From Microglena sp. YARC (Eukaryota > Chlorophyta > Chlorophyceae > Chlamydomonadales > Chlamydomonadaceae), in the NCBI GenBank assembly GCA_022414725.1, contig CM039463.1, positions 51,981,277-52,045,276 on the forward strand: a stretch of DNA of 64,000 nt. Direction: 5' to 3'. Below, piece after piece: positions 41,644-51,996 of this stretch. Under the pieces are notes generated by a model. That model made no database searches, was not told the origin of the DNA, and saw only the letters and a list, made by a program, of their open reading frames with translations. The position numbers and the translations under genes are program-made. Position 1 is the stretch's first letter; the number at the start of each line of letters is the position of its first letter.

Positions 41644-42235
41644 TCTCAAGATGCAGATCTTGGAAGTCCCCCTGTAGAACCCTGATATGGTAGTGTGCAC
41701 CAGCTACACTACGGTACTTAGCGGGTTACTTCGTTTTGCTTGACAGGTCAATGTCAACATGTGGTCCAACATCACCGGGACAGCCAGTAAATGACAACAT
41801 TGTCATAGGCAGCCCAGTGTTGGCCCTAGACAATCCCACACCACAACTTCCGGTGGGGGTGGGGGGGGTCTTCCATCTATCCTCTCACAGTGAACATAAT
41901 AATGGGGCAGATCTTGGGATACACACACCAGGTTATCTTGCACAAGATAACCTGAACACCTGGAGTGTGGGTATCCCAAGAGTCGCCCTTTGGACAACCC
42001 TAGTCAGCGCCAGGCTGGCAGGCTCAACTTGTACATTTTTATATGGTTGCAGCCAAGGCGTTCATCTCTCATCTTCATCCCTTATCCTGCGCTGGCATGT
42101 CTGCAAAATCAATCTGTACTATTCTGGACTGTCAAGTGTTATATCTTACTACACTACTATACTGAACAGAAACATGTACCTCTCAACCTCAACATTCAAA
42201 GGCAATCCATCTCATTACTGTGTTACCTAGTAAAA

Positions 42236-42407
42236 GGTAATGATAACGCCTGATGGGGCGTGGTGTTAAGGGAGCCCGTCGTACGCAGGTGGGGAGCGGT
42301 CTCCTACCTCAAGCTCCCATCACGGTAGAGGACGACCTGCAACGAAGGGAGACCGAAGGGGGAATCGAACCCCCGACTCTTCATACTTTAGCGATCTGGT
42401 CTACCAC
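42236..42407 (-). mobile_element. tRNA-derived SINE, copy 2 (5' head truncated)
   Basis: Matches copies at 2032 and 48639 over gtaatgataacgcc, ggggcgtggtgttaaggga and ggtctcctacctcaa. The B box is intact (minus GGTTCGATTCC). It stops inside the A box (ctaccac), where the satellite begins. Confidence 0.75.
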
Positions 42408-44400
42408 AAACCAACCAAAGCTAGTGTCAAAAACCAAGCAGCTAGTATCCGTGAGACAGTTGTCTGCCCCCCTGCAGCTTCCCTCGACATGGAGGCGCTC
42501 GCTCCTTGTAAAGACAGGTATTAAAATTCAGCAAACTGCCAAACCAACCAAAGCTAGTATCAAAAAACAAACAGCTAGTATCAGTGCGACAGTTGTCTGA
42601 TCTACTCCAGCTTCACTCGACATGGAGGCGCTTGCTCCATGTCTAGCCAGGTATTCAAATCAGCGAACTGCCAAACCAACCAGGTCTAGTATCCGTGACA
42701 CAGTTGTCTGATCCAGCTTCACACGGCATGGTGACGCTCGCTCCTTGTCTAGCCAGCTATTAAATTCAGCGAACTGCCTAACCAACCATATCTAATATCT
42801 GTGAGACAGTTGTCTGATCCAGCTTCACACGGCATGGTGACGCTCGCTCCTTGTCTAGCCAGCTATTAAATTCAGCGAACTGCCTAACCAACCATATCTA
42901 ATATCTGTGAGACAGTTGTCTGATCCAGCTTCACACGGCATGGTGACGCTCGCTCCTTGTCTAGCCAGCTATTAAATTCAGCAAACTGCCAAACCAACCA
43001 TATCTAATATCTGTGAGACAGTTGTCTGATCCAGCTTCACACGGCATGGTGACGCTCGCTCCTTGTCTAGCCAGCTATTAAATTCAGCGAACTGCCAAAC
43101 CAACCATATCTAATATCTGTGAGACAGTTGTCTGATCCAGCTTCACACGGCATGGTGACGCTCGCTCCTTGTCTAGCCAGCTATTAAATTCAGCGAACTG
43201 CCAAACCAACCATATCTAATATCTGTGAGACAGTTGTCTGATCCAGCTTCACACGGCATGGTGACGCTCGCTCCTTGTCTAGCCAGCTATTAAATTCAGC
43301 GAACTGCCAAACCAACCATATCTAATATCTGTGAGACAGTTGTCTGATCCAGCTTCACACGGCATGGTGACGCTCGCTCCTTGTCTAGCCAGCTATTAAA
43401 TTCAGCGAACTGCCAAACCAACCATATCTAATATCTGTGAGACAGTTGTCTGATCCAGCTTCACACGGCATGGTGACGCTCGCTCCTTGTCTAGCCAGCT
43501 ATTAAATTCAGCGAACTGCCAAACCAACCATATCTAATATCTGTGAGACAGTTGTCTGATCCAGCTTCACACGGCATGGTGACGCTCGCTCCTTGTCTAG
43601 CCAGCTATTAAATTCAGCGAACTGCCAAACCAACCATATCTAATATCTGTGAGACAGTTGTCTGATCCAGCTTCACACGGCATGGTGACGCTCGCTCCTT
43701 GTCTAGCCAGCTATTAAATTCAGCGAACTGCCAAACCAACCATATCTAATATCTGTGAGACAGTTGTCTGATCCAGCTTCACACGGCATGGTGACGCTCG
43801 CTCCTTGTCTAGCCAGCTATTAAATTCAGCGAACTGCCAAACCAACCATATCTAATATCTGTGAGACAGTTGTCTGATGCAGCTTCACACGGCATGGTGA
43901 CGCTCGCTCCTTGTCTAGCCAGCTATTAAATTCAGCGAACTGCCTAACCAACCATATCTAATATCTGTGAGACAGTTGTCTGATCCAGCTTCACACGGCA
44001 TGGTGACGCGAGCTCCTTGTCTAGCCAGCTATTAAATTCAGCGAACTGCCAAACCAACCATATCTAATATCTGTGAGACAGTTGTCTGATCCAGCTTCAC
44101 ACGGCATGGTGACGCTCGCTCCTTGTCTAGCCAGCTATTAAATTCAGCGAACTGCCAAACCAACCATATCTAATATCTGTGAGACAGTTGTCTGATCCAG
44201 CTTCACACGGCATGGTGACGCTCGCTCCTTGTCTAGCCAGCTATTAAATTCAGCGAACTGCCAAACCAACCATATCTAATATCTGTGAGACAGTTGTCTG
44301 ATCCAGCTTCACACGGCATGGTGACGCGAGCTCCTTGAATAGTCAGCTATTAAATTCAGCAAACTGCCTAACCAACCAAAGCTAGTATCCAAAACCCAGC
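42408..44400. repeat. 106-bp satellite, ~18 copies
   Basis: Unit: accatatctaatatctgtga, gacagttgtctgatccagct, tcacacggcatggtgacgct, cgctccttgtctagccagct, attaaattcagcgaactgcc, aaacca. Central copies (42790-44340) differ at only a few sites (cta/caa in tgccNaacc, gatgc for gatcc, gcgag for gctcg). The outermost copies are diverged. No ORF crosses it. Confidence 0.95.
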
Positions 44401-44504
44401 AGCTAGTATCCGTGCGACAATTTTCTAATCCACTCCATTTTACCTCGACATGGAGGCGCTCGCTCCTTGTCTAGACGGGAATTCAAATCAGCAAACTGCC
44501 TTGA

Positions 44505-45195
44505 ACGTCTGCGATTGATTGAGGTAGGTACACATGCGTTGGGAGCCAATCTGCGTGCTCCAGAGGCCGCACCCTGATTATTTGCGGAGCAGAAACAGAC
44601 ATGAGCATAACAGTAAGGCTCAAAGGTACAATGAAAACATAGCATAGCATAGCAGAGCAGAAGGAGATCAGAGATGTGTTATTGATTGAGATAGTTACAC
44701 ATGCGTTGGGAGCCAATCTGCGTGCTTCAGAGGCCGCACCCTGATTATTGGCAAAGCAGAAACAGACATGAGCATTACAGTGCAGCTCAAAGCTTGGATG
44801 AAAACATAGCAGAGCAGAGCAGGGGAGGGCAGAAACAGATCAGAGATGCACGATTGATTGAGATAGGTACACATGCAATGGGAGACAATCTGCGTGCTTT
44901 GGAGGCCTCACCCTGATTATTAGAAGAGCAGAAACAGACATGAGCATATCAGGAAGGCTCAAAGCTTAGCTAAAAACATAGCAGAGCAGGGCAGAAGCAG
45001 ATCAGAGATGCGTGATCGATTGAGATAGGTACACATGTGTTGGGAGCCAATCTGCGTGCTTCAGAGGCCTAACCCTGATTATTAAGAGAGCAGAAATGGA
45101 CATGAGCATATCAGTAAGGCTCAAAGCTTAGCTGGAAACATAGCAGAGCAGGGCAGGAGCAGATCAGATATGTGCGATTAATTGAGATACAGACA
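44505..45195. repeat. ~168-bp tandem repeat, four copies
   Basis: Unit: ttgattgagataggtacaca, tgcgttgggagccaatctgc, gtgcttcagaggccgcaccc, tgattatt, gcagaaacagacatgagcat, then a (agcat/agagc)n stretch and gatcagagatgyg. Confidence 0.85.
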
Positions 45196-45389
45196 CACCA
45201 GCGTTTAGAGCCGGTAAGCATGAAACCAGACCAAATTGTTGCTGCTCGGGTCATTCAGAATGACCCATATGTTTATGTCTATTACCGTACTTGAGCTTGA
45301 GCTTGAAATTGGTTAAATGGATTAAGCCTCCACCACCACCACATTGATTTACACATGCATTGGGGGTCCATAAGCATGAAACTAGACCA

Positions 45390-45890
45390 TAACCAGTCCA
45401 AAAACAGATCCCTAAAACCAGACCCCAGAACTAAACCCCTAAAAACAGACCCCTAAAACTAGACCCATAAAACCAGACCCCTAAACAAGACCCCTAAAAG
45501 TAGACCCCCAAAACCAAACCCCTAAAACTAGACCCCCAAAACCAAACCCCTAAATGCAGACCCCATAAATGCAGACCCCTACAACCAGAACCACCAAACC
45601 AGAACCCTAAACCAGAACCATCAAACCAGACACCAAAACCACACCCCAAAACTAGACCCCCCAAAACAGACCCCTAAAACCAGACCCCTAAAACCACACC
45701 CCAATACTAGACCCCCCCAAAACAGACCCTAAAACCAGACCCCCAAACCACACCCCAAAACTAGACCCCCCAAAACAGACCCCTAAAACCAGACCCCCAA
45801 AACCAGACCCCCAAAACCACATCCCGAAACGAGACCCACTAAAAGAGATTCCCAAAACCAGACCCCCAAAATCAGACCCTAATGCACACA
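45390..45890. repeat. ~14-17-bp minisatellite (ccctaaaaccagac)
   Basis: Irregular array of accagacccctaaa / actagacccccaaa units. Confidence 0.85.
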
Positions 45891-45956
45891 CACCATTAGT
45901 CAGCAAAATGAGGATAATTAGCACAAACTCATGGATTATTAGCACCCCCCCGTCGT

Positions 45957-46005
45957 TTACAATTTGTTGGAGTTCACTTTGCCAGTGCTTGTTGGGTTGC
46001 CTGTC
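45957..46005 (-). CDS. Fucosyltransferase exon 6 (terminal)
   Basis: Acceptor ttaaaaacag. One base completes the split codon left by exon 5 (GA+G, Glu); 15 codons T-G-N-P-T-S-T-G-K-V-N-S-N-K-L then TAA at 45957. The correct phase and in-frame stop support it, although the tail is not a conserved part of the family and another acceptor is possible. Confidence 0.5.
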
Positions 46006-46027
46006 CTGTTTTTAAAGTCGGTCAAGT

Positions 46028-47115
46028 CCTTTCAGCCTATTTGAATGAGCGAATGCATGAATGGATGTGTGAGTGAATGAGCGAATGAATGAATGAATGA
46101 ATGAATGAATGAATGAATGAATGAATGAATGAATGAATGAATGAATGAATGAATGAATGAATGAATGAATGAATGAATGCATAAATGGATGAATGAATGA
46201 ATGAATGAATGAATGAATGAATGAATGAATGAATGAATGAATGAATGCATAAATGGATGAATGAATGAATGAATGAATGAATGAATGAATGAATGAATGA
46301 ATGAATGAATGAATGAATGGACAAATGGATGCATGAATGAATGGATGAATGAGTGAATGAGCGAATGAGCGAATGAACTCATGAATGTATGCATGAATGG
46401 ATTCATATATACATGGATGCATGAATGAATGAGTGAGTGAAGGAGTGAAGGAGTGAATGCATGAATGGATGCGTTCATGGATGAATAATGGATCAATGGA
46501 TAAATGAATGAATGAATGGATGAATGAATGCATGCATGAATGGATGATTGAATGCATGAACGAATGCATGAATGAATGAATGAATGAATGCAAGAGTGAG
46601 TGAGTGATAGAATTAGTGAATGAACGGATGGATGGATGGATGGATGGATGGATGGATGGATGGATGAATGGGTGAGTGAGTGAGTGAGTGAGTGAGTGAG
46701 TGGGTGAGAATGTGACTGAATGAGTGAATGAGTGAGTGACTGATTGAATGCATACATGAATGAGTGAGTAAGTGAAAGAATGAATGGATGAGTGAGTGAA
46801 TTAGTGAATGTATAAATGAATGAGTGACTGACTGAGTGACTGGATGAGTGAAGTAACGAGTGAATAAATACATGCATGCATGAGTGAATGAGTGAATGAA
46901 TGAGTTAATCCATCAATTGATGTGTGAGTGAGCGAGCGAGCGAGCAAGTGAGTGAGTGAGTGAGTGAGTGAGTGAGTGAGTGAGTGAGTGAGTGAGTGAG
47001 TGAGTGAGTGAGTGAGTGAAAGAATGAATGAACGAAATAGTGAATGAATGAATGAATGAATGAGTGAATGCATAACTGAACGAGTGAGTGAGTGAATGAA
47101 TTAATGGGTTAATGC
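46028..47115. repeat. (GAAT)n/(GAGT)n/(GGAT)n tetranucleotide array, ~1.1 kb
   Basis: Lies in the last intron of the fucosyltransferase gene. Minus-strand His/Ser/Phe/Ile ORFs are by-products. Confidence 0.95.
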
Positions 47116-47244
47116 ATAAATGAATTGATGAATAAAAGACTATAATACAACATTAGTGCAGCGCATGACAGATGTATGATCATATAATAATGCGATGAAA
47201 ACAGCCAAGTCATTGAGTCAAGTCAGAAGTCAAGAGGGCGGTCC

Positions 47245-47500
47245 TTGACTCACTCAAAGTGATGGTCCATCTTGGCGGTGATGTCCTGAACATACTGTGC
47301 TACCTTGATAACAGAACAAGCACGTGAACAGGAAGGTTCCCTCACCCCACGCCCCGTTGCAAGATGTAAGAATTTTCAAATTTCAGCCAAGTCATTGAGT
47401 AAAGAGGGCGGTCCTTGACTCACTCAAAGTGATGGTCCATCTTGGCGGTGATGTCCTGAACATACTGTGCTAACTTGATAACAGAGCAAGCACGCAAAGA
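47245..47500 (-). repeat. Exon-5 3'-end copies with donors (two)
   Basis: Two ~170-bp units repeat the 3' half of exon 5 on the minus strand: V-Q-D-I-T-A-K-M-D-H-H-F then GA before GTGAGT (donors at about 47247 and 47417). They lie downstream of the intact exon (47699-47616). Spacers share cacgccccgttgcaag. Confidence 0.8.
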
Positions 47501-47615
47501 GAACGTTTCCGTCACCCCCACGCCCCGTTGCAAGGTGTAACTTGTGAGGATGTTCAAATTTAAGCTTAAGGTCAATGAGACAAGTCAGAAGTCAAGAAGG
47601 CGGTCCTTGACTCAC

Positions 47616-47699
47616 TCGAAATGTTGGTCCATCTTGGTGGTGATGTCCTGATCATACTGATAGCCTAATTTCTTGGCTACATGCATGCACATTGAACAC
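47616..47699 (-). CDS. Fucosyltransferase exon 5 (Cys-x2-Cys segment)
   Basis: Acceptor cgtgcacag, donor GTGAGT at 47615. One base completes Trp (TG+G), then 27 codons start C-S-M-C-M-H-V-A-K-K-L-G and end K-M-D-Q-H-F, then GA in phase 2. GT10 enzymes end with a Cys-x2-Cys motif that pairs with upstream Cys, which this matches. It is the only unit in the array with both splice sites. Six copies of its 5' half lie upstream and two of its 3' half downstream. Confidence 0.7.
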
Positions 47700-48635
47700 C
47701 TGTGCACGCGCAAGCAGTCATGATGATTAGGGATATGTGACACGGTGATATGCAATTGTATTCTGTACAAGAGGTAGCGTTTGTACTACACATATTTTCT
47801 TGGTGGTGGTGGTAGTGGTGTTGATGGTCGTACTTACTACAGGGCCACATGCATGCTTCTAGAATACCTGTACATGTTACATGTGCAAGTAGTCATAGTT
47901 ATTAGGGTATCTGATAGCAACCTGAACTCTAGAGTGTAACGAGGTAGGGTGTGTACTACCGGTACTCATGTCCTCTTGGTGGTGGTGGTGGTGGTGATGG
48001 TCGTACTGGCAGCCTAACTTATTGGCTACGTGCATGCTAGTTGAACACCTGTACATGTCACATGTGCAAGCAGTCATGGTTATTGGGGTATGTGGTTGCA
48101 ACCTGTGCTCTAGAGTGTGGTGGTGATGTCCTGGTCATCCTGGCAGCCTAACCTCCTGGCCATGTTCATGCTCATTGAACACCTGTGTATGCGCAAGCAG
48201 CCGTGATGATTAGGGATATGTGATTGTATTGCATACTCTATAGTGAGGTGGTGATGTCCTGGTCATTCTGGCAGCCTAACTTCGTGGCTGCAAGCATGCT
48301 CATTGAACACCTGTGCATGCGCAAGCAGCCATGATGATTAGGGATATGTGATTGTATTGTATAGTCTATAGTGAGGTGGTGATGTCCTGGTCATTCTGGC
48401 AGCCTAACTTCGTGGCTGCATGCATGCACGTTGAGCACCTGTGCATGCGCAAGCAGCCATGATGATATGTGACACGATGATATGTGATTGTATTTTGTAC
48501 TCTAGATTGTGACGAGGTAGCGTTTGTACTACTCGTGTTTTCTTGGTGGTGGTGGTGGTAGTGGTGTTGATGGTCATCCTGGAAGCCTAACTTCTTGGCC
48601 AAGTGCATGCACGCTGAACACCTGTGCATGTGAAA
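47700..48635 (-). repeat. Exon-5 5'-end copies with acceptors (six, ~130-165 bp)
   Basis: Six tandem units upstream of exon 5 on the minus strand, each with gcacag (or similar) followed by a still-open version of the exon start, e.g. C-S-T-C-M-H-A-A-T-K-L-G-C-Q-N-D, C-S-A-C-M-H-L-A-K-K-L-G-F-Q-D-D, C-S-M-S-M-N-M-A-R-R-L-G-C-Q-D-D and C-S-T-S-M-H-V-A-N-K-L-G-C-Q-Y-D. None has the exon 3' end and donor. Confidence 0.8.
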
Positions 48636-48638
48636 GTA

Positions 48639-48845
48639 ATGATAACGCCTGGTGGGGCGTGGTGTTAAGGGAGCCCGTCGTACGCGGGTGGGGAGCGGTC
48701 TCCTACCTCAACTGGACAAGCTACCATCGCGGTTGACGACGACCTGCAACGCCAAGAGCGACCGAAGGGGGAGTCGAACCCCCGACTCTTCATTCTTAGG
48801 CGATCTGGTCTACCACTAGACCATTGTAAATCACTGAAAGAGGCT
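48639..48845 (-). mobile_element. tRNA-derived SINE, copy 3, with 11-bp TSD
   Basis: Target duplication atgtgaaagta at 48628-48638 and 48846-48856. Minus-strand A box TGGTCTAGTGG (around 48813-48823) and B box GGTTCGACTC (48771-48780). Removing it restores the exon-5 repeat unit, which shows it entered an already amplified intron. Confidence 0.85.
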
Positions 48846-48874
48846 ATGTGAAAGTAGTTACTTAGGGATACGTG

Positions 48875-49042
48875 TAGGGAACGGCAACATGATATCGTAT
48901 GATGTCATGTCATCACATGATGCCAGCAGTCGGACTAGGCTACAGTTATCATTTACATACAAAATCATATGATGCAATTTGTATAACATCATATGATATC
49001 ATACTCACCTTTGGCCAAAATCGTATGATATGCCGATCCCTA
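48875..49042. mobile_element. MITE family B, 168 bp, with 8-bp TSD
   Basis: Terminal repeats tagggaacggc and gccgatcccta (10 of 11 matching as inverted repeats). Flanks gatacgtg (48867-48874) and gatatgtg (49043-49050) match at 7 of 8. The interior is palindromic around atatcatatgat and homologous in reverse to 12330-12465. Short hAT-like non-autonomous element in the fucosyltransferase intron. Confidence 0.75.
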
Positions 49043-49144
49043 GATATGTGTATTCAGTGTGTATTTTTACAGTCCAGGGGGTAACCAAACAGGCTAAAGA
49101 TGCTTGCTCAAACTTAAAAACAGGAAAGGCACATGAGACATGGT

Positions 49145-49500
49145 GATATGCGAGGGTAGCACGCACCACACGCTAGTGTCGTGCACAATCAACATCAATT
49201 TGAATTCATTTTAATTTCAATCAGCATTACTTCAAAAATACATTTTAAAAAGGACGTACCACACCCGAGTGGCGTGCATGGCCACCATTGATTTAATTTA
49301 AATTCAATTTGAATCAGTACTAATTTAAATTCAAATTCAAAAAACTACATACCACAGGCTAGTGTCATGCATGGCCACCATCAATTTTGATTTAAATTCA
49401 ATCTGAAATCGTATTAATTTAAAATTAAATTCAAAAAAGGACCTACCACGCGTTAGTGTCATGCATAGCCACCATCAATTTAATTTAAATTAATACAAAT
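49145..49500 (-). repeat. Exon-4 3'-end copies with donors (four, ~95 bp)
   Basis: Downstream of exon 4 on the minus strand, four units repeat M-V-A-M-H-D-T-S-V then TG and a GT donor (GTGCGT, GTACGT, GTATGT, GTAGGT), separated by AT-rich aaattcaaattaaa spacers. Confidence 0.8.
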
Positions 49501-49534
49501 ACAATTTTAAAATTAAAAATGGGGAAGTACGTAC

Positions 49535-49709
49535 CACACACTAGTGTCATGCATGGCCACCATCGATTTGAATTCAGGGGAGGGGCCTGTGTCCAGCTTC
49601 CACTCCAGGTACTTCCTGTACTCCTCAGGACGCTCAGCTAGGGCCAACAGGTAGTCCACTAAGTCCTCTGCTGAGTCGAAGTCACAAGCACGGATGATGG
49701 AGCGAGACC
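49535..49709 (-). CDS. Fucosyltransferase exon 4
   Basis: Acceptor gcatgtgaag, donor GTACGT at 49534. It completes Gly from the phase-1 exon 3, then S-R-S-I-I-R-A-C-D-F-D-S-A-E-D-L-V-D-Y-L, then L-A-E-R-P-E-E-Y-R-K-Y-L-E-W-K and ends M-H-D-T-S-V in phase 2. The pattern D-F-x-S-A-x-D-L-x-x-Y-L...P-x-x-Y-x-x-Y-x-x-W-K is a hallmark of the GT10 C-terminal domain. Confidence 0.85.
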
Positions 49710-49749
49710 CTTCACATGCAGCAAGGTGTCAGGTATACTTCAGAATGAT

Positions 49750-49995
49750 GGGGGGGGGGGGGGGGGGGGGGCTAGGTACACTGGTTCAGGGGGCCCCAGG
49801 TACACCGGTTGGGGGAGGGGAGGGGAGGGTGGGGTGGGTGGGGTGGAGGGGGCAGGTACACCGGTTTGGGGGGCCCAGGTAATCCGGTTGGGGGGCACCA
49901 TGTACACCGGTTGGGAGGGCCTAGGTACATCGGTTGGGTGGCCCCAGGTACACTGGTTGGGGGGGGTCAGGTACACCAGTTCAGCCCCAGCGCCC
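49750..49995 (-). repeat. ~26-bp minisatellite derived from the PVYLGAPN codons
   Basis: Repeats of caggtacaccggttgggggg. On the minus strand they read P-V-Y-L-G-P-P or V-Y-L-x-P-P-N, the same codons that encode P-V-Y-L-G-A-P-N in exon 3. A partial exon copy (V-L-G-A-G-A-E-L-V-Y-L) is at 50010-49975 and a G-run at 49750-49770. Confidence 0.75.
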
Positions 49996-50029
49996 AAAAC
50001 AGTCAACGCAAGTATGTCTAATTCCAAGT

Positions 50030-50365
50030 CATCAATCCATCAATCCATCTATCCATCCAATAATCCACCCAAACATCCATCCAACCATACACCCAACCAA
50101 CCATTCAAACAACCAACCATCCACCTATTTGTCCATCCATTCAATCAAATAATCAGACATCTCCACTCACCCAGACCATACTTCATAATGTTGGGCACCC
50201 CAAGTACACAGGTACACACCCAGCGTCCAAAACGCGGAAGAAAGCCAACCTAATTAATTCATCCATGTATCCATCCAACAATCCAACCATCGATCCAACA
50301 ATCTTACCAACCCTCAAAACAACCCTCCCTCCATCCATTCAAACAAATAATCAGACATCGCCACT
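50030..50365 (-). repeat. Exon-3 3'-end copy with donor, plus ATCCA-type repeats
   Basis: 50230-50165 on the minus strand reads F-R-V-L-D-A-G-C-V-P-V-Y-L-G-C-P and ends at a GTGAGT donor, a diverged duplicate of the end of exon 3. (atccatcca)n sequence lies on both sides. Confidence 0.75.
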
Positions 50366-50368
50366 CAC

Positions 50369-50502
50369 CGGGAGCATACTTAAGAATGTTGGGCGCCCCC
50401 AAGTACACAGGTACAGCCCCAGCGTCTAAAACGCGGAAGAATGTTGAGCTAACCCAATCCGTGTCGTTGAACACGTTCTCCATTGAAAGGTAGAACATGT
50501 AC
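50369..50502 (-). CDS. Fucosyltransferase exon 3 (GDP-fucose-binding motif)
   Basis: Acceptor actttcag, donor GTGAGT at 50368. One base completes Lys from exon 2, then 44 codons: Y-M-F-Y-L-S-M-E-N-V-F, W-V-S-S-T-F-F-R-V-L-D-A-G-A-V, P-V-Y-L-G-A-P-N-I and K-Y-A-P, plus one base. This is the core GT10 signature (F-Y-L-x-x-E-N ... F-x-x-L-x-A-G-x-V-P-V-x-L-G-A-P-N) that contributes to the nucleotide-sugar site. It is the strongest single piece of family evidence in the window. Confidence 0.92.
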
Positions 50503-51130
50503 CTGAAAGTGTGGAAAGTGAGGCTTGAAGGTGTGGAAAGTGTGGCTGTAAGTGTGAAAAGTGTGGACTCAGAAGAATGTTTAGCTAAACCAATCTAAGT
50601 CGTTGAACACGTTCTCCATCGAAAGATAGAACATGTACCTAAGGGTGTGAGAAGTGAGGCTAAAAGTGTGAAAAGTGCGGACTCAGAAGAATGTTGAGCT
50701 AACCCAATCCGCAGTGTTGAACAAGTTCTCCACAGGAAGGTAGAACATGAACCGAAGGGTGTGAAAAGTGAAGCTTGAAGTGTGAAAAGTGTGGATTATG
50801 AAGAATGTTGAGCTAAACCAATCTGTAATGTTGAACACGTTCACCACATGAAGGTAGAACATTTACCTGAGGGTGTGAAAAGTGAAGCTTAAAGTGTGAA
50901 AAGTGTGGATTGAGAATAATGTTGAGCTAAACCAATCTGTAATGTTGAACACGTTCTCCACATGAAGGCAGAACATTTACCTGAGGGTGTGAAAAGTGAA
51001 GCTTAAAGTGTGAAAAGTGTGGACTCGGAAGAATATTGAGCTAACCCAATCCGTAATGTTGGACACGTTCTCTGTGAATAGGTACAACAACGACATGTAT
51101 CTTAGGGTTTGAAAAGTGTGGAATCACATG
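50503..51130 (-). repeat. Exon-3 5'-end copies with acceptors (about five, ~120 bp)
   Basis: Units upstream of exon 3 repeat ttcacaccctcag-like acceptors and the exon start (Y-M-F-Y-L-S-M-E-N-V-F-N). Several have stops (for example TAA in the second codon near 50870 and 51000, TAG/TAA after D-W-F-S near 50575). Only the last unit continues into the full exon. Confidence 0.8.
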
Positions 51131-51189
51131 AATAGGTACAACAGCATGTATCTTAGGGTTTGAAAAATGTGGAAACACATGAATAGATA

Positions 51190-51202
51190 CAAGAGAGAGT
51201 GA

Positions 51203-51286
<84 letters not shown>
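51190..51286. repeat. (GA)n microsatellite
   Basis: About 45 GA units just downstream of the exon-2 donor. Confidence 0.95.
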
Positions 51287-51288
<2 letters not shown>

Positions 51289-51298
51289 TGGCACTTAC

Positions 51299-51393
51299 TT
51301 GGACACCAGGTCTGGGGGACTTGTGCTCTGCTCATTGTTTGGAGGATCAAAGTTGTGCATGCAACGCCCAACATTGTGAACTGGCAGGCCCAC
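51299..51393 (-). CDS. Fucosyltransferase exon 2
   Basis: Acceptor catgtag, donor GTAAGT at 51298. 31 codons, V-G-L-P-V-H-N-V-G-R-C-M-H-N-F-D, then a polar stretch S-T-S-P-P-D-L-V-S, ending AA (phase 2, Lys with the next exon). V-x-x-x-G-x-C-x-x-N preceding the K-Y-x-F-Y-L segment is the standard GT10 order (V-D-S-Y-G-x-C in animals and plants). Confidence 0.8.
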
Positions 51394-51885
51394 CTACATG
51401 GTCGATATGGGCAGAGGGTATAGAATGTGTTTTGAGAGAACATCGATAGGCATGGATAGATATGGGCAGAGGATATGGAATGAAATTCTGGAGATTATGA
51501 ATAGTTAAAGACAGGTATGGGCAGATGGCAATTTTGGGGGGTCATTACTCGTGCATGCAACGCTCAATATTGTGAACTGGAGTTATGGATAGATATGGCT
51601 GGGTCTGGCATGGTTCTTCACAGAATATGGATGGATATGGACAGATATGGGTAGAAGGTCTGGCATGGGTCTTAAAAGTATATGGATAGATATGGATAGA
51701 TATGGCTAGATATGAGTAAATATGTTTAGATATGGATAGATATATAGGTACAGGGTCTAGGATGGGTCTTCAAAATATATGGAGAGATATCGATAGTATA
51801 AATGATGGGATGATGCACCACGCTGGAGTCCACACGTTTGCAAGATTATATGAGATGATTATATTATATTAGATTAGATGAGACG
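51394..51885. repeat. Intron with gatagatatgg minisatellite and a decayed exon-2 copy
   Basis: catggatagatatgg-type repeats throughout. 51586-51555 on the minus strand resembles exon 2 (P-V-H-N-I-E-R-C-M-H). Confidence 0.6.
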
Positions 51886-51894
51886 ATTGCGCAC

Positions 51895-51996
51895 CTCCAT
51901 GAGATGCTTCACCACATCTTGCCGCCTTGACACTGCCCCACAGTTATTATGCATGAACAGAGCGAGGCCTGTCTTGTTTGACACTCCAGGTCGGAC
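51895..51996 (-). CDS. Fucosyltransferase exon 1 of the visible set
   Basis: Donor GTGCGC at 51894. Reads V-R-P-G-V-S-N-K-T-G-L-A-L-F-M-H-N-N-C, then R-R-Q-D-V-V-K-H-L-M-E in phase 0, matching the GT10 segment K-x-x-L-v-a-W-x-x-S-N-C...R-x-x-x-V-x-x-L. The acceptor is either acaaag (start 51996) or the ctgcag of a CAG run (start 52019); the start is therefore uncertain. Confidence 0.75.

Larger units (their letters stand above)
35115..42235. repeat. Segmental repeat, copy B, interrupted by LINE and copia
   Basis: Paralogue of 11940-13300. Retained parts are 35115-35440, 36855-36933 and 41644-42235. Insertions in this copy: the LINE fragment (about 35460-36735), the copia element (36934-41643) and, at its right edge, a SINE (42236). 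Confidence 0.75.

Noticed and set aside
42408..44400. Regular repeats that could suggest a CRISPR array
   Set aside because: 106-bp units are directly contiguous with no unique spacers, in a eukaryotic genome; it is a satellite.
46012..47073. H-S-F-I repeat ORFs on the minus strand
   Set aside because: Tetranucleotide microsatellite read in frame; lies in a fucosyltransferase intron.
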